Notes under the pieces: generated by a model | What the model was told of the DNA's origin: nothing | Seen by the model: the letters and a program-made list of their open reading frames with translations, nothing else | Database searches by the model: none | Program-made: the position numbers and the translations under genes | Assembly: GCA_008802785.1 (NCBI GenBank) | Contig: VUYT01000023.1 | Span: 186,001-250,000, forward strand | Length of the DNA: 64,000 nucleotides | DNA from: Symmetrospora coprosmae | Lineage: Eukaryota; Basidiomycota; Cystobasidiomycetes; Symmetrosporaceae | Direction: 5' to 3' | Shown here: positions 21,618 through 31,140 of the stretch, piece after piece | Layout: each line of letters begins with the position of its first letter | Position numbering within the stretch: position 1 is the first letter of the stretch

Positions 21618-22083
21618 CTATCGCTTGTCGCCTTTTGCGCCGGCGAACATGGCCCTGCATACACGCGCGTCGCATCCCATCATCCAGGCATCAGCCCAGT
21701 GGGGCTCGACGTGCAAGCTCCGACGCAGCAAGCGGGAAGGGGGCAGCTACGCACGAGTTCTTTGTCATGTTGTCGAGGTAGACCTGCAGCATGGCGTTCT
21801 CCTCGCTGAGGCGCTTGATATCCTGGGTGACGTCGTCGACTCTCCCGAGCAAGGCGACAAGGCCATTCTGCGTCTCGCCAATGTCCCTATTGGCGCGAAC
21901 GAACAGCCATCAGAGGCAGCACCCTGGAAGCGATGCGATGCGATGCAATGAGACAGGGCTGCCTCACCTTATGATGCGATCCTTCTCGAGCGCCGTCGAT
22001 AGCGCATTGCTGTCGTCGTCCTTCGCCGCGCTCGCACCCTCGTCCCAGCCCTTGCCGGCGTCGAGCGAAAGCGACAATGACAT
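21618..22083 (-). CDS. small SCOC-like short coiled-coil protein
   Basis: Three exons encode about 90 residues and were assembled by hand because no exon is long. Exon 1: MSLSLSLDAGKGWDEG...TALEKDRIIR. Exon 2: DIGETQNGLVALLGRVDDV...RLSEENAMLQVYLDNM. Exon 3: FAGAKGDKR then TAG at 21618-21620. Introns are GTGAGG...CAATAG and GTGCGT...GTATGCAG, the latter with a GCTGATG branch-like site. The pattern of EKDRI-helix, a heptad helix with EEN-x-L-x-x-Y-x-x-N, and a small basic tail resembles SCOC/Slo1-type proteins that bind Arl-family GTPases at the Golgi. That function is inferred from shape only. Short exons make it easy to miss. Confidence 0.65.
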
Positions 22084-22781
22084 GGTGCGCCCAAGCAGCT
22101 GTCTTCTCTGTGCTGATCTGATCTGTGATATGCAGCTGTATGTACGTCCTGATGCCCGAAGCTGGAGTGCTTACTGATGTGATAGTGCAAGCGCAGACAG
22201 GTCAAGGGGTGACCAACGGGGTCCCCTCTGCCCCGGATGGGCTGGCAATCGACGAAACGGGGGAGTACGGACAACCCGCAGTACTGCATGGCGCACACAC
22301 ACCGTGTAGGTACACTGTGACGAAGGGTCCTGTCCTGAAGCGATGCTTCAGGCCGACTCGCACCCGCAACACTGCCGCATTTGTGAGAGACGGCATCGAG
22401 CGCCCAGGTACAGCGCCTTGGGCCTTGCGAAGCCACGTCCTGCGCTGCCTATCCTCGTCACGAGATCATTCTGTTGACTTATGCTGCGCTGGCAAGGACC
22501 GCTCTCTGCTCAGCCGAGCGGTGCCAGGAGGCCTGACGTTGGTGGCTGCTGCACTTCCCGCGGCCTGGCGCTCTTCCTGTGCGCCTTGATAGGGCAGATC
22601 CGCTCGCCGCAGCCGCAGAGGAAGATGCTCCCAGGCGATAGGTGATCCCGCTCGCAAGTGGCACGCACGGTCCTGCGCCATACTGCACGGCCAGACGACT
22701 TGTGCGGGGGGGATTGACGATGGGCCACAGGAAGCCATGTTGACGACTCCGAGTCGAGTCAGGTCGAGAGGTGCCAGAGCC
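22084..22781. other. intergenic region upstream of the SCOC-like gene
   Basis: About 700 bp between the SCOC-like start codon and the stop of the next minus-strand gene. It should contain the SCOC-like promoter. No frame here shows coding character and no repeat or RNA gene was recognised. Confidence 0.5.
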
Positions 22782-24057
22782 TCATGTGTCGTTGTAGTAC
22801 CCTTCCGTCGACCAGTCATAGTCCTCGTCGTCTCCGTCGGGGCCTTCAGCCACGCCGATGCCGGTGCCGACATCGTACGCTGACGCTCCGGCGAACCTAT
22901 CGCTGCAACACATCAGCCTGGGGCTCATTTGTGGACCAATCTGTGTAGCAAGCGCGCACTCACCCGACCTTCTTCACGCCGCTGCCTGCCTTCCGCGCGC
23001 CTGCCCCTCTCCGCCCGCCGGAGGAGGCGTTCGCCTCAGCCCGCGCCCGCGCAAGCGCCGCCTCGCGCTCGTCCGCCTCGTCCTCCATCCGCCGCTGAGC
23101 CATCAGGCGCGCCGCCTCGCGTTCCGAAAGCCGGAGGCTCTCCTGCATCGACAGGTGTTCGACGCGCCCGCTCGACAACGGGCCTACAGAGCGGTCGAGC
23201 TGGGTGTGGGAGATTTGAGCAAGAAGAGATCAGCTTGGCCGGTGCATGCGGAGATATGGGATGAGGAGCGCGCTCACAATGTCATCCTTGAAAGTCCGCC
23301 GATGTCCGCCGGGACTGCTGGTGTGCGGAGACGAGCCCGGCTGTGCACGCGCCTGAGATCGGGTGGGCGTGTGTAGCGCGCGCCCGGCTGGTTGATCAGA
23401 CGACAGCGACATTCTCTCCATCTCTTCCGATGCGTCTGGATCGCTCCCTTCCTTCTTGACGCGACCCTGGTCTCCCAGACCGGGATCGGCGTTGCGGTCC
23501 TCGAGCTGGGCATCTCTGAGTTGGCTACCAATACTCTGCACTGCGTAAAGATGGTGCAGCCGGTCTTTGAGAGCGTCCAGGCGGTCCTGGACCGCTTGTT
23601 GACCGCCTGGCAGTCGTTCGCAGGCCGCACTACAGGGGCACACATGACCATAATGAGCGGCGTTCTAGCTTTCGAGCCAGGGCCCGTCACGGCATGCGAC
23701 CCACCTGTTCTGCAGGAGCGCCGAGGCGTGGAGCAGCTTGTCCTCTAGTACGCGGATATCGTTCACATTGTCAGAGCTCGTGCCTCGGGAGGTGCTGTAC
23801 ATGCTCGAGGAGCCCCGCTGGCTCTGCAGGAAGGCCGAAGAGGGCGGTGCGTTCGAAGCTGCCATCCCGGATCGCATCTTGCCTTCGCCTTTGCTATTGC
23901 TATTGCCCTTGGCATTGCCGTTGTCGTGGCCGTTGATGATGGTGGTGCTGGGTGATCCTGTTGCCATCGTCCTGCTGCTGCTGCTCGAGGCCCGCTCATC
24001 CCACGAGTATTCGTAGTTGGACGGCGGAGCACCCCGAGTCGGGAGCTGCAGTGCCAT
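22782..24057 (-). CDS. unrecognised coiled-coil protein with acidic C-terminus
   Basis: Starts at ATG 24055-24057 with [19 protein letters not shown], then a Ser/Gly/Asn-rich disordered region ([18 protein letters not shown]). A helix [18 protein letters not shown] runs through an intron into [20 protein letters not shown], giving a probable coiled coil. The middle is Ser/Pro-rich. Another exon gives a charged helix, [20 protein letters not shown] with Ala/Arg/Glu repeats, and the end reads [18 protein letters not shown]. About 350 residues over four exons, with GT/AG introns that keep frame. I do not recognise the family. It diverges from guanylate kinase with 204 bp between starts. Coding status is supported by frame continuity over four exons, function is not. 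Confidence 0.65.
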
Positions 24058-24261
24058 TGCCCTGTGCTGCTGTGCCCTGTCTATGTGATTCTGCTATGCC
24101 ATGCACAATTCCAACGTGTTGGCGTGCTCGAGAGCGACAGAGGGGACCTCTCTCCGTCTCTCCAACTGATGCCAATATCGACGACGACGACGAGGACGAC
24201 GAGGACACTGCGCACATATTGCGGCAAACAGAATAGACTGCTACTGCGGCTGCTGAGCACC
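24058..24261. promoter_or_regulatory. divergent promoter, coiled-coil gene / GUK1
   Basis: 204 bp between opposite start codons. It contains a short GAC/GAG triplet tract (about 24180-24210) and no recognised binding site. Confidence 0.5.
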
Positions 24262-25175
24262 ATGGCTCCATCGACAAGCAACACCCGGCCCATTGTCATC
24301 TCTGGACCGTCCGGGACGGGAAAGAGCACCCTCCTCAAGAAGCTCTTTGCCGAGTTCCCAGACACGTTCGGGTTCAGCGTGTCGCGTTAGTCCTCGTTCT
24401 GGTCTCTGGATCGGATCGGAATCATGGCGTGAACCACGGTGTGCGCATATCCTAACGCCCGCTTGCTGGCTTGACTGCGCCTCAACGACAGACACGACGC
24501 GCTCGCCCCGCCCAGGAGAGGAAAACGGGACAGCCTACCACTTTGTGTCGCGGGACCAGTTCACAGAGCTTGTCTCACAGGTGCAGTCAATCCGGATCAG
24601 TCGCGTGGTGGTGATGCCAAGGCGCTGACACGCAGTACCCCGTGCTCGTGCCAGAACGCCTTCATTGAGCACGCAGAGTTCAGCAAGAACCTGTACGGAA
24701 CAAGCATACAGGCCGTCAAGGACGTGGCCTCGCAGGGCAAGCGCTGCATTCTCGACATTGACTCTCAGGTGCGTTCCTCATCCTACAGCACTCGCGGGAC
24801 CAGCCCACCAACACCCGGTAGCTAACCCGTCGAATACGGCGAGAACAGGGCGTCAAGCTCATCAAGGCCAACCACCCTACCCTCTCACCCATCTTCATCT
24901 TCCTCTCGCCCCCATCGCTCTCCGCGCTCCGGGAGCGGCTGACGGGCCGGGGCACCGAGAGCGTCGCGTCGCTCGCGAGCCGGCTCGAGGCCTCGACGGC
25001 CGAGATCGAGTACGCGCGCACGGCCGGCGCCTACGACGCCGTGGTCGTCAATGCCGACGTCGACGAGGCTTACCAGGACCTCAAAAAGTGCATCATTGAA
25101 GGAAAGCTCGAAGAGGTCGGGAATGTCGTCCCGGAGATGAAGGAGGATCCGGTCCAGGTCGCCAAGCAGGAATAG
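24262..25175 (+). CDS. GUK1: guanylate kinase
   Basis: Phosphorylates GMP to GDP with ATP; essential for guanine nucleotide supply, cytosolic. [23 protein letters not shown] holds the P-loop G-P-S-G-T-G-K-S at about residues 15-22. The next exons give [15 protein letters not shown], with the GMP-binding S-x-T-T-R-x-P-R-x-G-E pattern, then [12 protein letters not shown]. After an intron comes [17 protein letters not shown], the other GMP-contact segment, and then [35 protein letters not shown] and the LID-like [10 protein letters not shown] follow. The stop is TAG at 25173-25175. Length is about 200 residues, normal for the family. Five or so exons, all GT/AG. Confidence 0.95.
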
Positions 25176-25961
25176 ACAGGTCAGGCCAAATCAGGCTGAG
25201 CCGACATCTCCTATTGGCCATTGAATCTAAAACGGCCGCTTCTCGTCAGCGATCCCTGCACCTGCAGTCCCCTGCTTCCGCTTGGCTTCTCTCCTGTCAT
25301 TCCGCTTGCCCTGCGCAGCGAAGGTAATCTAGCATCTTCGTCACCGGGAGCGCCTCACAACGCTTGTCCGGGCCTCTTAGTCTCCGAGGCTCGTCGCCAG
25401 ACTGACAGTCCTGGGGCAGCTCGCGCTCCAGCTTTCCCTGCTCGCATCGACGCTGCCCACGGCATGCTGCCGATCCGGCTGGACGCGAACCGCTTCCTAC
25501 ACTAGGCACCTCACCGCAAGCCGAGCGCGTTCCGAGCGACCGCACAGGACAGGAGGGTATGGCATGCCAGCTGACTGGACCCCGCCGCGGTGCGTCGCCT
25601 CGCGAGCACCGCATGCCCTCCGGGCGAGACGGAACAAAGGTTGCCAACAGTTTAGCATCCCCTACCTCCGCTGCAGCTTCAGGATGGTCATGGCGCTGCT
25701 CGTTCCAAGCTCGACGAGGGCAAGGCAGGAGCATCTGACCTGCCCCATTGACTCTAAGGACCACCCGCTCATTCAGACGCCAGCGGTCCATCTTTCCCTT
25801 CCGCTCCCGTCGTGCACTCTTGACCACGCACCATCACCTCGTCAGTCTCGACCATCCGTCCATCCAAGCCACCCACCCACACAGCTGCCGCAGCTTGCCC
25901 AACTCGTCGTTCACCGTGTGGCCCGCTTGCACACCACTAACCCGCCACAGAGCAAGAGTAG
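25176..25961. other. intergenic region, promoter of the secreted DPBB gene
   Basis: About 785 bp between GUK1 and the next plus-strand gene. A 176-codon minus-strand frame (25297-25827) has no ATG-started domain or homology by eye and is not called. The 150 bp before 25962 are C/A-rich with repeated CCACCC-like stretches, consistent with a promoter. Confidence 0.4.
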
Positions 25962-27294
25962 ATGCGCATCGATACCGCCCGATCGCGCACCTGCGCCATC
26001 CCGCCCTCGCTGACCGCCAGCCTCTCGCTAACGACCGCGACCCTGCTCGCCTTTGTCCTGTCCGCGAGCCCCGTGTCTGCGCGCACGCCCGGCGTTGCGT
26101 GACTCGACCTGCGCGTCGACATGCGCGATAATGCAGCGACCGTGTATGCGGGACCGCAGCAGCACCGGTCGAGGCCGAGACCGCAGCTGCCCATCGGAGG
26201 CGGCTACACGCCCGTTGTGCCCGCGGACACGGGCAGCTCCAGCTATGCACCACCCCAGTCGACGCATGCGCAGAGCACGAGCTACGGGAACGGGAACGGG
26301 AACGGGATGCCAGACTCGACCTCGACGTACATCCCGAGCAGCGCATATACGCCCAGCTCGCAGAACACGGTCCGTGTCTCTCCCGCGGGCACCGGCACCG
26401 GCACTGGCACAATAGCGAGTACGTGGACCCCGCCGGCCAACACCGCCACCGATACCAATAACGGTGTTGGCACGGGCACGGGCACCGTCACTGACACTGG
26501 CATTGGCGCCGGCACCGGAACCACGTCGATCTCGAGCTGGCAGCCGGACACGACCTCCGGCGCTTCTGACAGTACCGGAAGCGCTGCGGCATCCACTCCT
26601 CCTGCTGGCGCACCCGAACCTCCTGTGGCTGGCGGCGCCGGGGTAGACTTGACTGGTGCCACGCGATCTGGCAAAGGTGAATGGCAGTTGCTGCAGCTCT
26701 CAACGCCTCCCACGCACCATGAGTCCTAGCGCTGACCCTGCACTCCTCTTCTTTGCCCGATGTAGCCTGTGTGACCATCCACGGCGATAGCCTCATCACA
26801 GGTGGCGCATGTGGTCCGCTCGTTTCGGACGGGTCTCTGCCTTGCGTGGCGATCCCGCATGTGAGTGGTTAATGTTCGAGTCGAGTCCTGCTGGTGGCAC
26901 TGGTGCGTCGCTTCTAATCCATGGCCTATCCGGCAATCGCCTGTGCAGGCCATCTTCTTCCCAAACACGCCGAATGGAAATGGGAACCTCAACCCGCTGT
27001 GCGGTAAGGTGTGTGATCTCTCTCTTCCTCGAGAGGTCTGCGTAGAGGTGATTGCAGTGCAGGCTGACGGTGCAGGACGCGCGCTTGCGCTCGCACTCGT
27101 AGACGGTCACCATCACCAAGGCCGGAGGGACGCCAGTGAAAGCTATGATCACCGACAGCAACACGGCCAACCCGGCGCAGGACTGTGGACTCGGTTTCCC
27201 GTACTCGTTCGACTCGTCAAACGCGCTCTGGGCGGCTATCGGTGGTACCGATGGCCTGCTGGAGCAGATTTCGTTTGTCATTGATGCGCCGTGA
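25962..27294 (+). CDS. secreted double-psi beta-barrel (RlpA/expansin-like) protein with Thr/Gly-rich region
   Basis: A first exon from ATG 25962 encodes a signal-peptide-like stretch (LSLTTATLLAFVLSASPVSA). An intron follows that ends before QHRSRPRPQLPIGGG; its donor is uncertain. The central region, about 150 residues, is rich in Ser, Thr, Gly, Pro and carries repeated Thr-Gly units coded by a GGCACN minisatellite. After an intron at 26675, the C-terminal domain reads ACVTIHGDSLITGGACG, then CVAIPHAIFFP, NPLCGKTVTITKAGG, VKAMITDSN and QDCGLGFPYSFDSSNALW. This is the G-x-C-G and D-rich pattern of DPBB domains, with paired cysteines, ending ISFVIDAP. Members are often secreted cell-wall or plant-interaction proteins; no enzyme activity is claimed. 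About five exons. Confidence 0.75.
26385..26525 (+). repeat. Thr/Gly-coding minisatellite
   Basis: Imperfect repeats of GGCACN/ACCGGN hexamers encode G-T-G-T-G-T, G-V-G-T-G-T and G-A-G-T-G-T blocks inside the secreted DPBB gene. Such in-frame hexamer repeats can change length without breaking the frame. Confidence 0.7.
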
Positions 27295-27956
27295 TGCGAG
27301 GCGAGGCGAGGCGAGGCGAGGGAGGGTGACGCCATAGGGGGCGACGTCGTCTTCGCCGACAGTGCGGGCATCGCTGTGCGTGCCCAATGCGGTCCTGATA
27401 TCGGCTGGCTCCGACATTTTTCCTCTGTTCATCCGGATCCCTATTACTGTTCCTGTGCCGCGGTCGAAAGTATACCCTCGCTCGTGATGCTATCGATAAT
27501 CCTTCAGCCGCGGCCGTCATCCTCAATGTATCAGTAGGGCGTTAAGCCATTGTGTACTCGCATGCAATGCTCTTTGATTGCTTACTCAGCGGACAGCTCG
27601 CTTCTCTTTCGCCTTGCACCTACGATATCAGACAAGACACATACGAGAAGGCCGCGATGCTCGAGGTAGAGAAGCAGCCTACAGCGACGCTCCTCCCGGC
27701 AGACAAGGTGATTGCACAGTGCGGATATGCAAGGGCGGGCGCCAGCGAGGGCGAGGGCGAGAGAGGGAGGTGTCGGCTCAGCCAGGCGACAATGCAGCGG
27801 TCCACGCGCAGCTGGCAGCGGATGTGAATTGCGCACAGCGAGCTGCTGCGTAGCTACCTCGTCGCTCATTGCTCGCCGTTCGCCGTTCCCTGCTCTCTCC
27901 CTCGCGCTCGCCAGCGCGCGCTCCGCCACCAAAGACGCTATGCAGGATGCCCTCCC
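27295..27956. other. intergenic region with a (GAGGC)n repeat
   Basis: About 660 bp between the DPBB gene and NBP35. A short run of five GAGGC units lies at 27298-27320, directly after the DPBB stop. The rest should contain the NBP35 promoter. An upstream NBP35 exon in this region cannot be excluded. Confidence 0.5.
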
Positions 27957-29086
27957 ATGCTGACGCCTTCACCCCTGCCTGCGCTCTTACAGCCAGAGAA
28001 CGCCCCGGAACACTGTCCAGGGACGGAATCGCTCGACGCTGGGAAAGCAGATGCGTGCGCGGGCTGCCCGAACCAGGACGCCTGCCAGTCGGCTCCGAAG
28101 GGTCCGGACCCGGACTTGCCTCTGGTCAAGGAGCGGTGGGTCTGCCTGCCTGCCTGGGCCCTGCCATAGACATGTGCTCTCGCTGCTCACAATGGCTGCG
28201 TCACTCCGCTTCTGCCTGGCAGCATGTCCACCGTCAAGCACAAGATTCTCGTCCTGAGCGGCAAGGGTGGCGTGGGCAAGAGCACCTTTACCACGGCTCT
28301 CGGGTGGGCACTGGCCAGCGACGAGGATATCCAGGTGCGCGCTGCACGACATAAGTCCAGTACGTCCACAGTGCGGCGGGTCTGATCATGATTTCTGCGC
28401 GGCCGCAGACCGGGGTCATGGACGTCGACATCTGCGGACCCTCCATCCCGCTCATGCTGGGTCTGCAAGACTCGAAGCTGCACGCGACGAGTGCGGGCTG
28501 GTCTCCCTTATACGTGCTCGACAACCTGTGCGTGATGAGCATCGGGTTCATGCTCCCTTCATCAAGCGACGCCGTCATCTGGCGTGGGCCCAAGAAGAAC
28601 GGCCTCATCAAGCAGTTCCTCAAAGACGTCGACTGGGGCGAGCACCTCGACTACCTTGTCGTCGACACGCCGCCTGGGACGTCGGACGAGCACCTCAGCA
28701 TCGTGCAGTACCTGAAGGAGAGCGGCATCACGGGCGCGGTCGTCGTGACGACGCCGCAGGAGGTGGCGCTGCAGGACGTGCGCAAGGAGATTGACTTCTG
28801 CCGCAAAGTCGGCGTGCCCATCCTCGGCGTCGTCGAAAACATGAGCGGCTTCGTCTGCCCCTCGTGCCACGGGCAGAGCGACATCTTCATCCCGTCCACG
28901 GGCGGGGCAGAAGCGCTGTGCGCCGAGATGGACCTCGAGCTCCTCGGCAAAGTCCCGCTCGACCCGAGGATTGGCAAATGCTGTGACTATGGCACTAGCT
29001 TCATCGACGAGTACCCAGAGAGCCCTGCAACGACAGCCTACCTCGACATTGTCGACCGGATACGCACGCTCGTCGGCGATGTCTAG
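27957..29086 (+). CDS. NBP35: cytosolic Fe-S cluster assembly scaffold NBP35
   Basis: P-loop NTPase scaffold that assembles 4Fe-4S clusters with Cfd1 in the cytosol for nuclear and cytosolic apoproteins. The N-terminal cluster motif is complete: [19 protein letters not shown], then AGCPNQDAC, spaced C-x13-C-x2-C-x5-C as in Nbp35 and absent from Cfd1. After an intron comes the deviant Walker [11 protein letters not shown]. Further on are [10 protein letters not shown], the [12 protein letters not shown] switch, [16 protein letters not shown] and the C-terminal cluster CPSC in GFVCPSCHG. Ends RIRTLVGDV. The ATG at 27957 is the nearest in frame; a GCTGAC site and TTACAG just before PENAPEHC could instead mark an intron from an unseen upstream exon. 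It converges on ARC40. Confidence 0.93.
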
Positions 29087-29269
29087 CGCTTCGGAGCGAG
29101 GCAGGCTCGAGCCAGACTCACGCAGTCGATGTTATTGAGCGCGTTTCATGTTGTTGTGTTTCGTGCAATACGCGCAACAATGAGCTGTCTACACCAGATC
29201 ACACCAGATATTCATGCCCCATGGCGACAAGGCTCGAGCTACAACCTAGGCTACTGCACCGCCCACCGC

Positions 29270-30838
29270 CTAGATGGACATCCTTGCAACGCCGCTAGCC
29301 AGTCCACCCGTGTTCCAGAGGACGACGCGTCCGTCGAGTCCCGAGGTGCTGATCTTTGTGACCTCATCGGAGCCCTGCCCCTCGTACGCGCGGAGACTGG
29401 TGATTGTGTTCTGGTGGGCTGTGTTGCGCTCGCCCCCGCGGACGTTGCTGGCGCCCACCGCGGCACCGACACCGCCCGCCGCGACGGCACCGCTGATGCC
29501 GCGGCTGTCTGCCTGGCGGAACGTCTGGAACGCGGCGCTGCCGCTGAGCCTGCCCGGCCCGCCTGCGCCCGCACGGGGTGCCCCAGGTCCTGACCCTGCG
29601 CCGGAGGACGGGTTGTGCGCGCGCGTGGTCGGGTCGTCGAGCGATTTACCCACGCTCCATCCGCCGGACGCGGACCCGCTCAGCTGGATGGGGTCGTAGT
29701 CGTGCCCGGCGCCGATGAGGCTGCTCTCCGTGTTGAAGCACAGCGAGAGGAAGGGCAGGCTCGGCAGGCGGACGTTGTAGATGGCCTGAGGGGGCTGCTC
29801 GGGCCCGGCCGGGTGCACAATCGTCACGGACGCGTCGTGGCCTGCGAATCCAGTAGATGGCAGTCAGCTCGAAGTGGAGGAGCAGTGGGTCGGCATGGAA
29901 CGCCAGAGCCTGGACCTACTCGCAAAGGCGAGCGCATCGCCCGAGGGCGAAAAGGCGACCGCGTGGACCCAGCCGCCAGAGGGGGAGGAGAACTCTCCGC
30001 AGACGGTGTTGAAGGGTAGCTTGCTTCCCCAGACGGTGGGCTCGGGCCTGCATGCATCGACGTACAAGCCCGGGGTGTCAGCATGATGGGGCTTGCCTGG
30101 TTGGGTTGTTGTCAGATCTGGAGAGGGGGGTCTCAGACGACACTCGACGCACTTCTGATCCACCTCCTTGAGGTAGGCCGAGAAGACCCTGGCCTTCATA
30201 TCGGCGGATCCTGCGGCGAGGAGGACGCCGTTGGGGTGCCAGTCGAGCGAGAGGACGGTGGAGCGGATGGGCTTCTTTAGGTGTTTTGCGGTCCACCAGT
30301 TCTGCTCCTGGTCAAACTGGCACACTGCAATCATGCGTGCACCGGACGCTACTGCGAATTTGGTGCCGTTGGGCGACCATTTCACCGTGGTTGCGGAGCG
30401 GGTGAGGCGCAGCAGGACCAAGGTGGGCTTCCATGCGCCTACCCTGCCCACTGACGTGTCCTGGTCCCACACGTAGGCGTTGCGGTCCTGGCTGGACGTG
30501 ACGAGCTGGCCGGTGACGCTCCAGTCGATGCCAGTGATGACCTTGTCGTGCTGTGTGTAGTATGGCACATATCAGCCCGTGCCCATCTCCACTCGGCCCA
30601 AGCCAGCCTGGAGGGATGCGCACCTCTGCCAGGACATGGACGGGCTTCTTCCAGCCGTCGGCGGCCGTGTAGATGTGCACAGTATTGTCGTTCGGGCAGA
30701 GTGCGATGGCTGCGATAGCGGGTGTGCATCTGTGCGTCAGTGTGCGTCCCATGGAGGATGGCCACGTCGAACCGCACCCTGTCGGTCCGGGCTGAAGCAG
30801 TGCGCCGTGATGGGCGTCTCTATGTGGAGCAGCTCCAT
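29270..30838 (-). CDS. ARC40: Arp2/3 complex subunit 1 (ARPC1/Arc40), WD40 protein
   Basis: WD-repeat subunit of the Arp2/3 actin-nucleating complex, acting at cortical actin patches and endocytic sites. Exon 1: [19 protein letters not shown]; then [18 protein letters not shown] and [68 protein letters not shown], and the highly conserved [28 protein letters not shown] and [17 protein letters not shown] follow. The C-terminal part holds a Gly/Ala-rich insertion ([16 protein letters not shown]) before a last blade, [13 protein letters not shown]. Six or seven blades are visible. About five exons. It diverges from the giant FMP27 gene (302 bp between starts). Confidence 0.93.
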
Positions 30839-31140
30839 GATGCGACGATGGTGGATACAGAGGACGAGCAGTCTACTCTGTTGGGTCTGTATGCGATATG
30901 TGATATATGCGATGGTGGTGGAGAAGAGGAGAGAGCCGTCATCGTCCCCATCTGAGCTGTTCGCTGACACATCGCACCGGGGATGCGCCCCTCCATTGCG
31001 CCAATTGCATCGACGAATACGGCTCTGCTCTGCTCCAACCGACAGATCATGCACTCGACAGTCGTCGACGCAGCTACAGCCAGCTTCATGCGAAAGCCTT
31101 GAGACAGCGAGGCCCAACTCGCGGCGCGTCTCTGGCATAG
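30839..31140. promoter_or_regulatory. divergent promoter, ARC40 / FMP27
   Basis: 302 bp between opposite start codons. Contains GATATATGCGAT-like AT-richer sequence around 30890-30915, unusual in this GC-rich window. No known site is claimed. Confidence 0.5.

Noticed and set aside
25297-25827. 176-codon minus-strand frame
   Set aside because: Composition is random-looking, no domain is seen, and it lies in the promoter side of a plus-strand gene.
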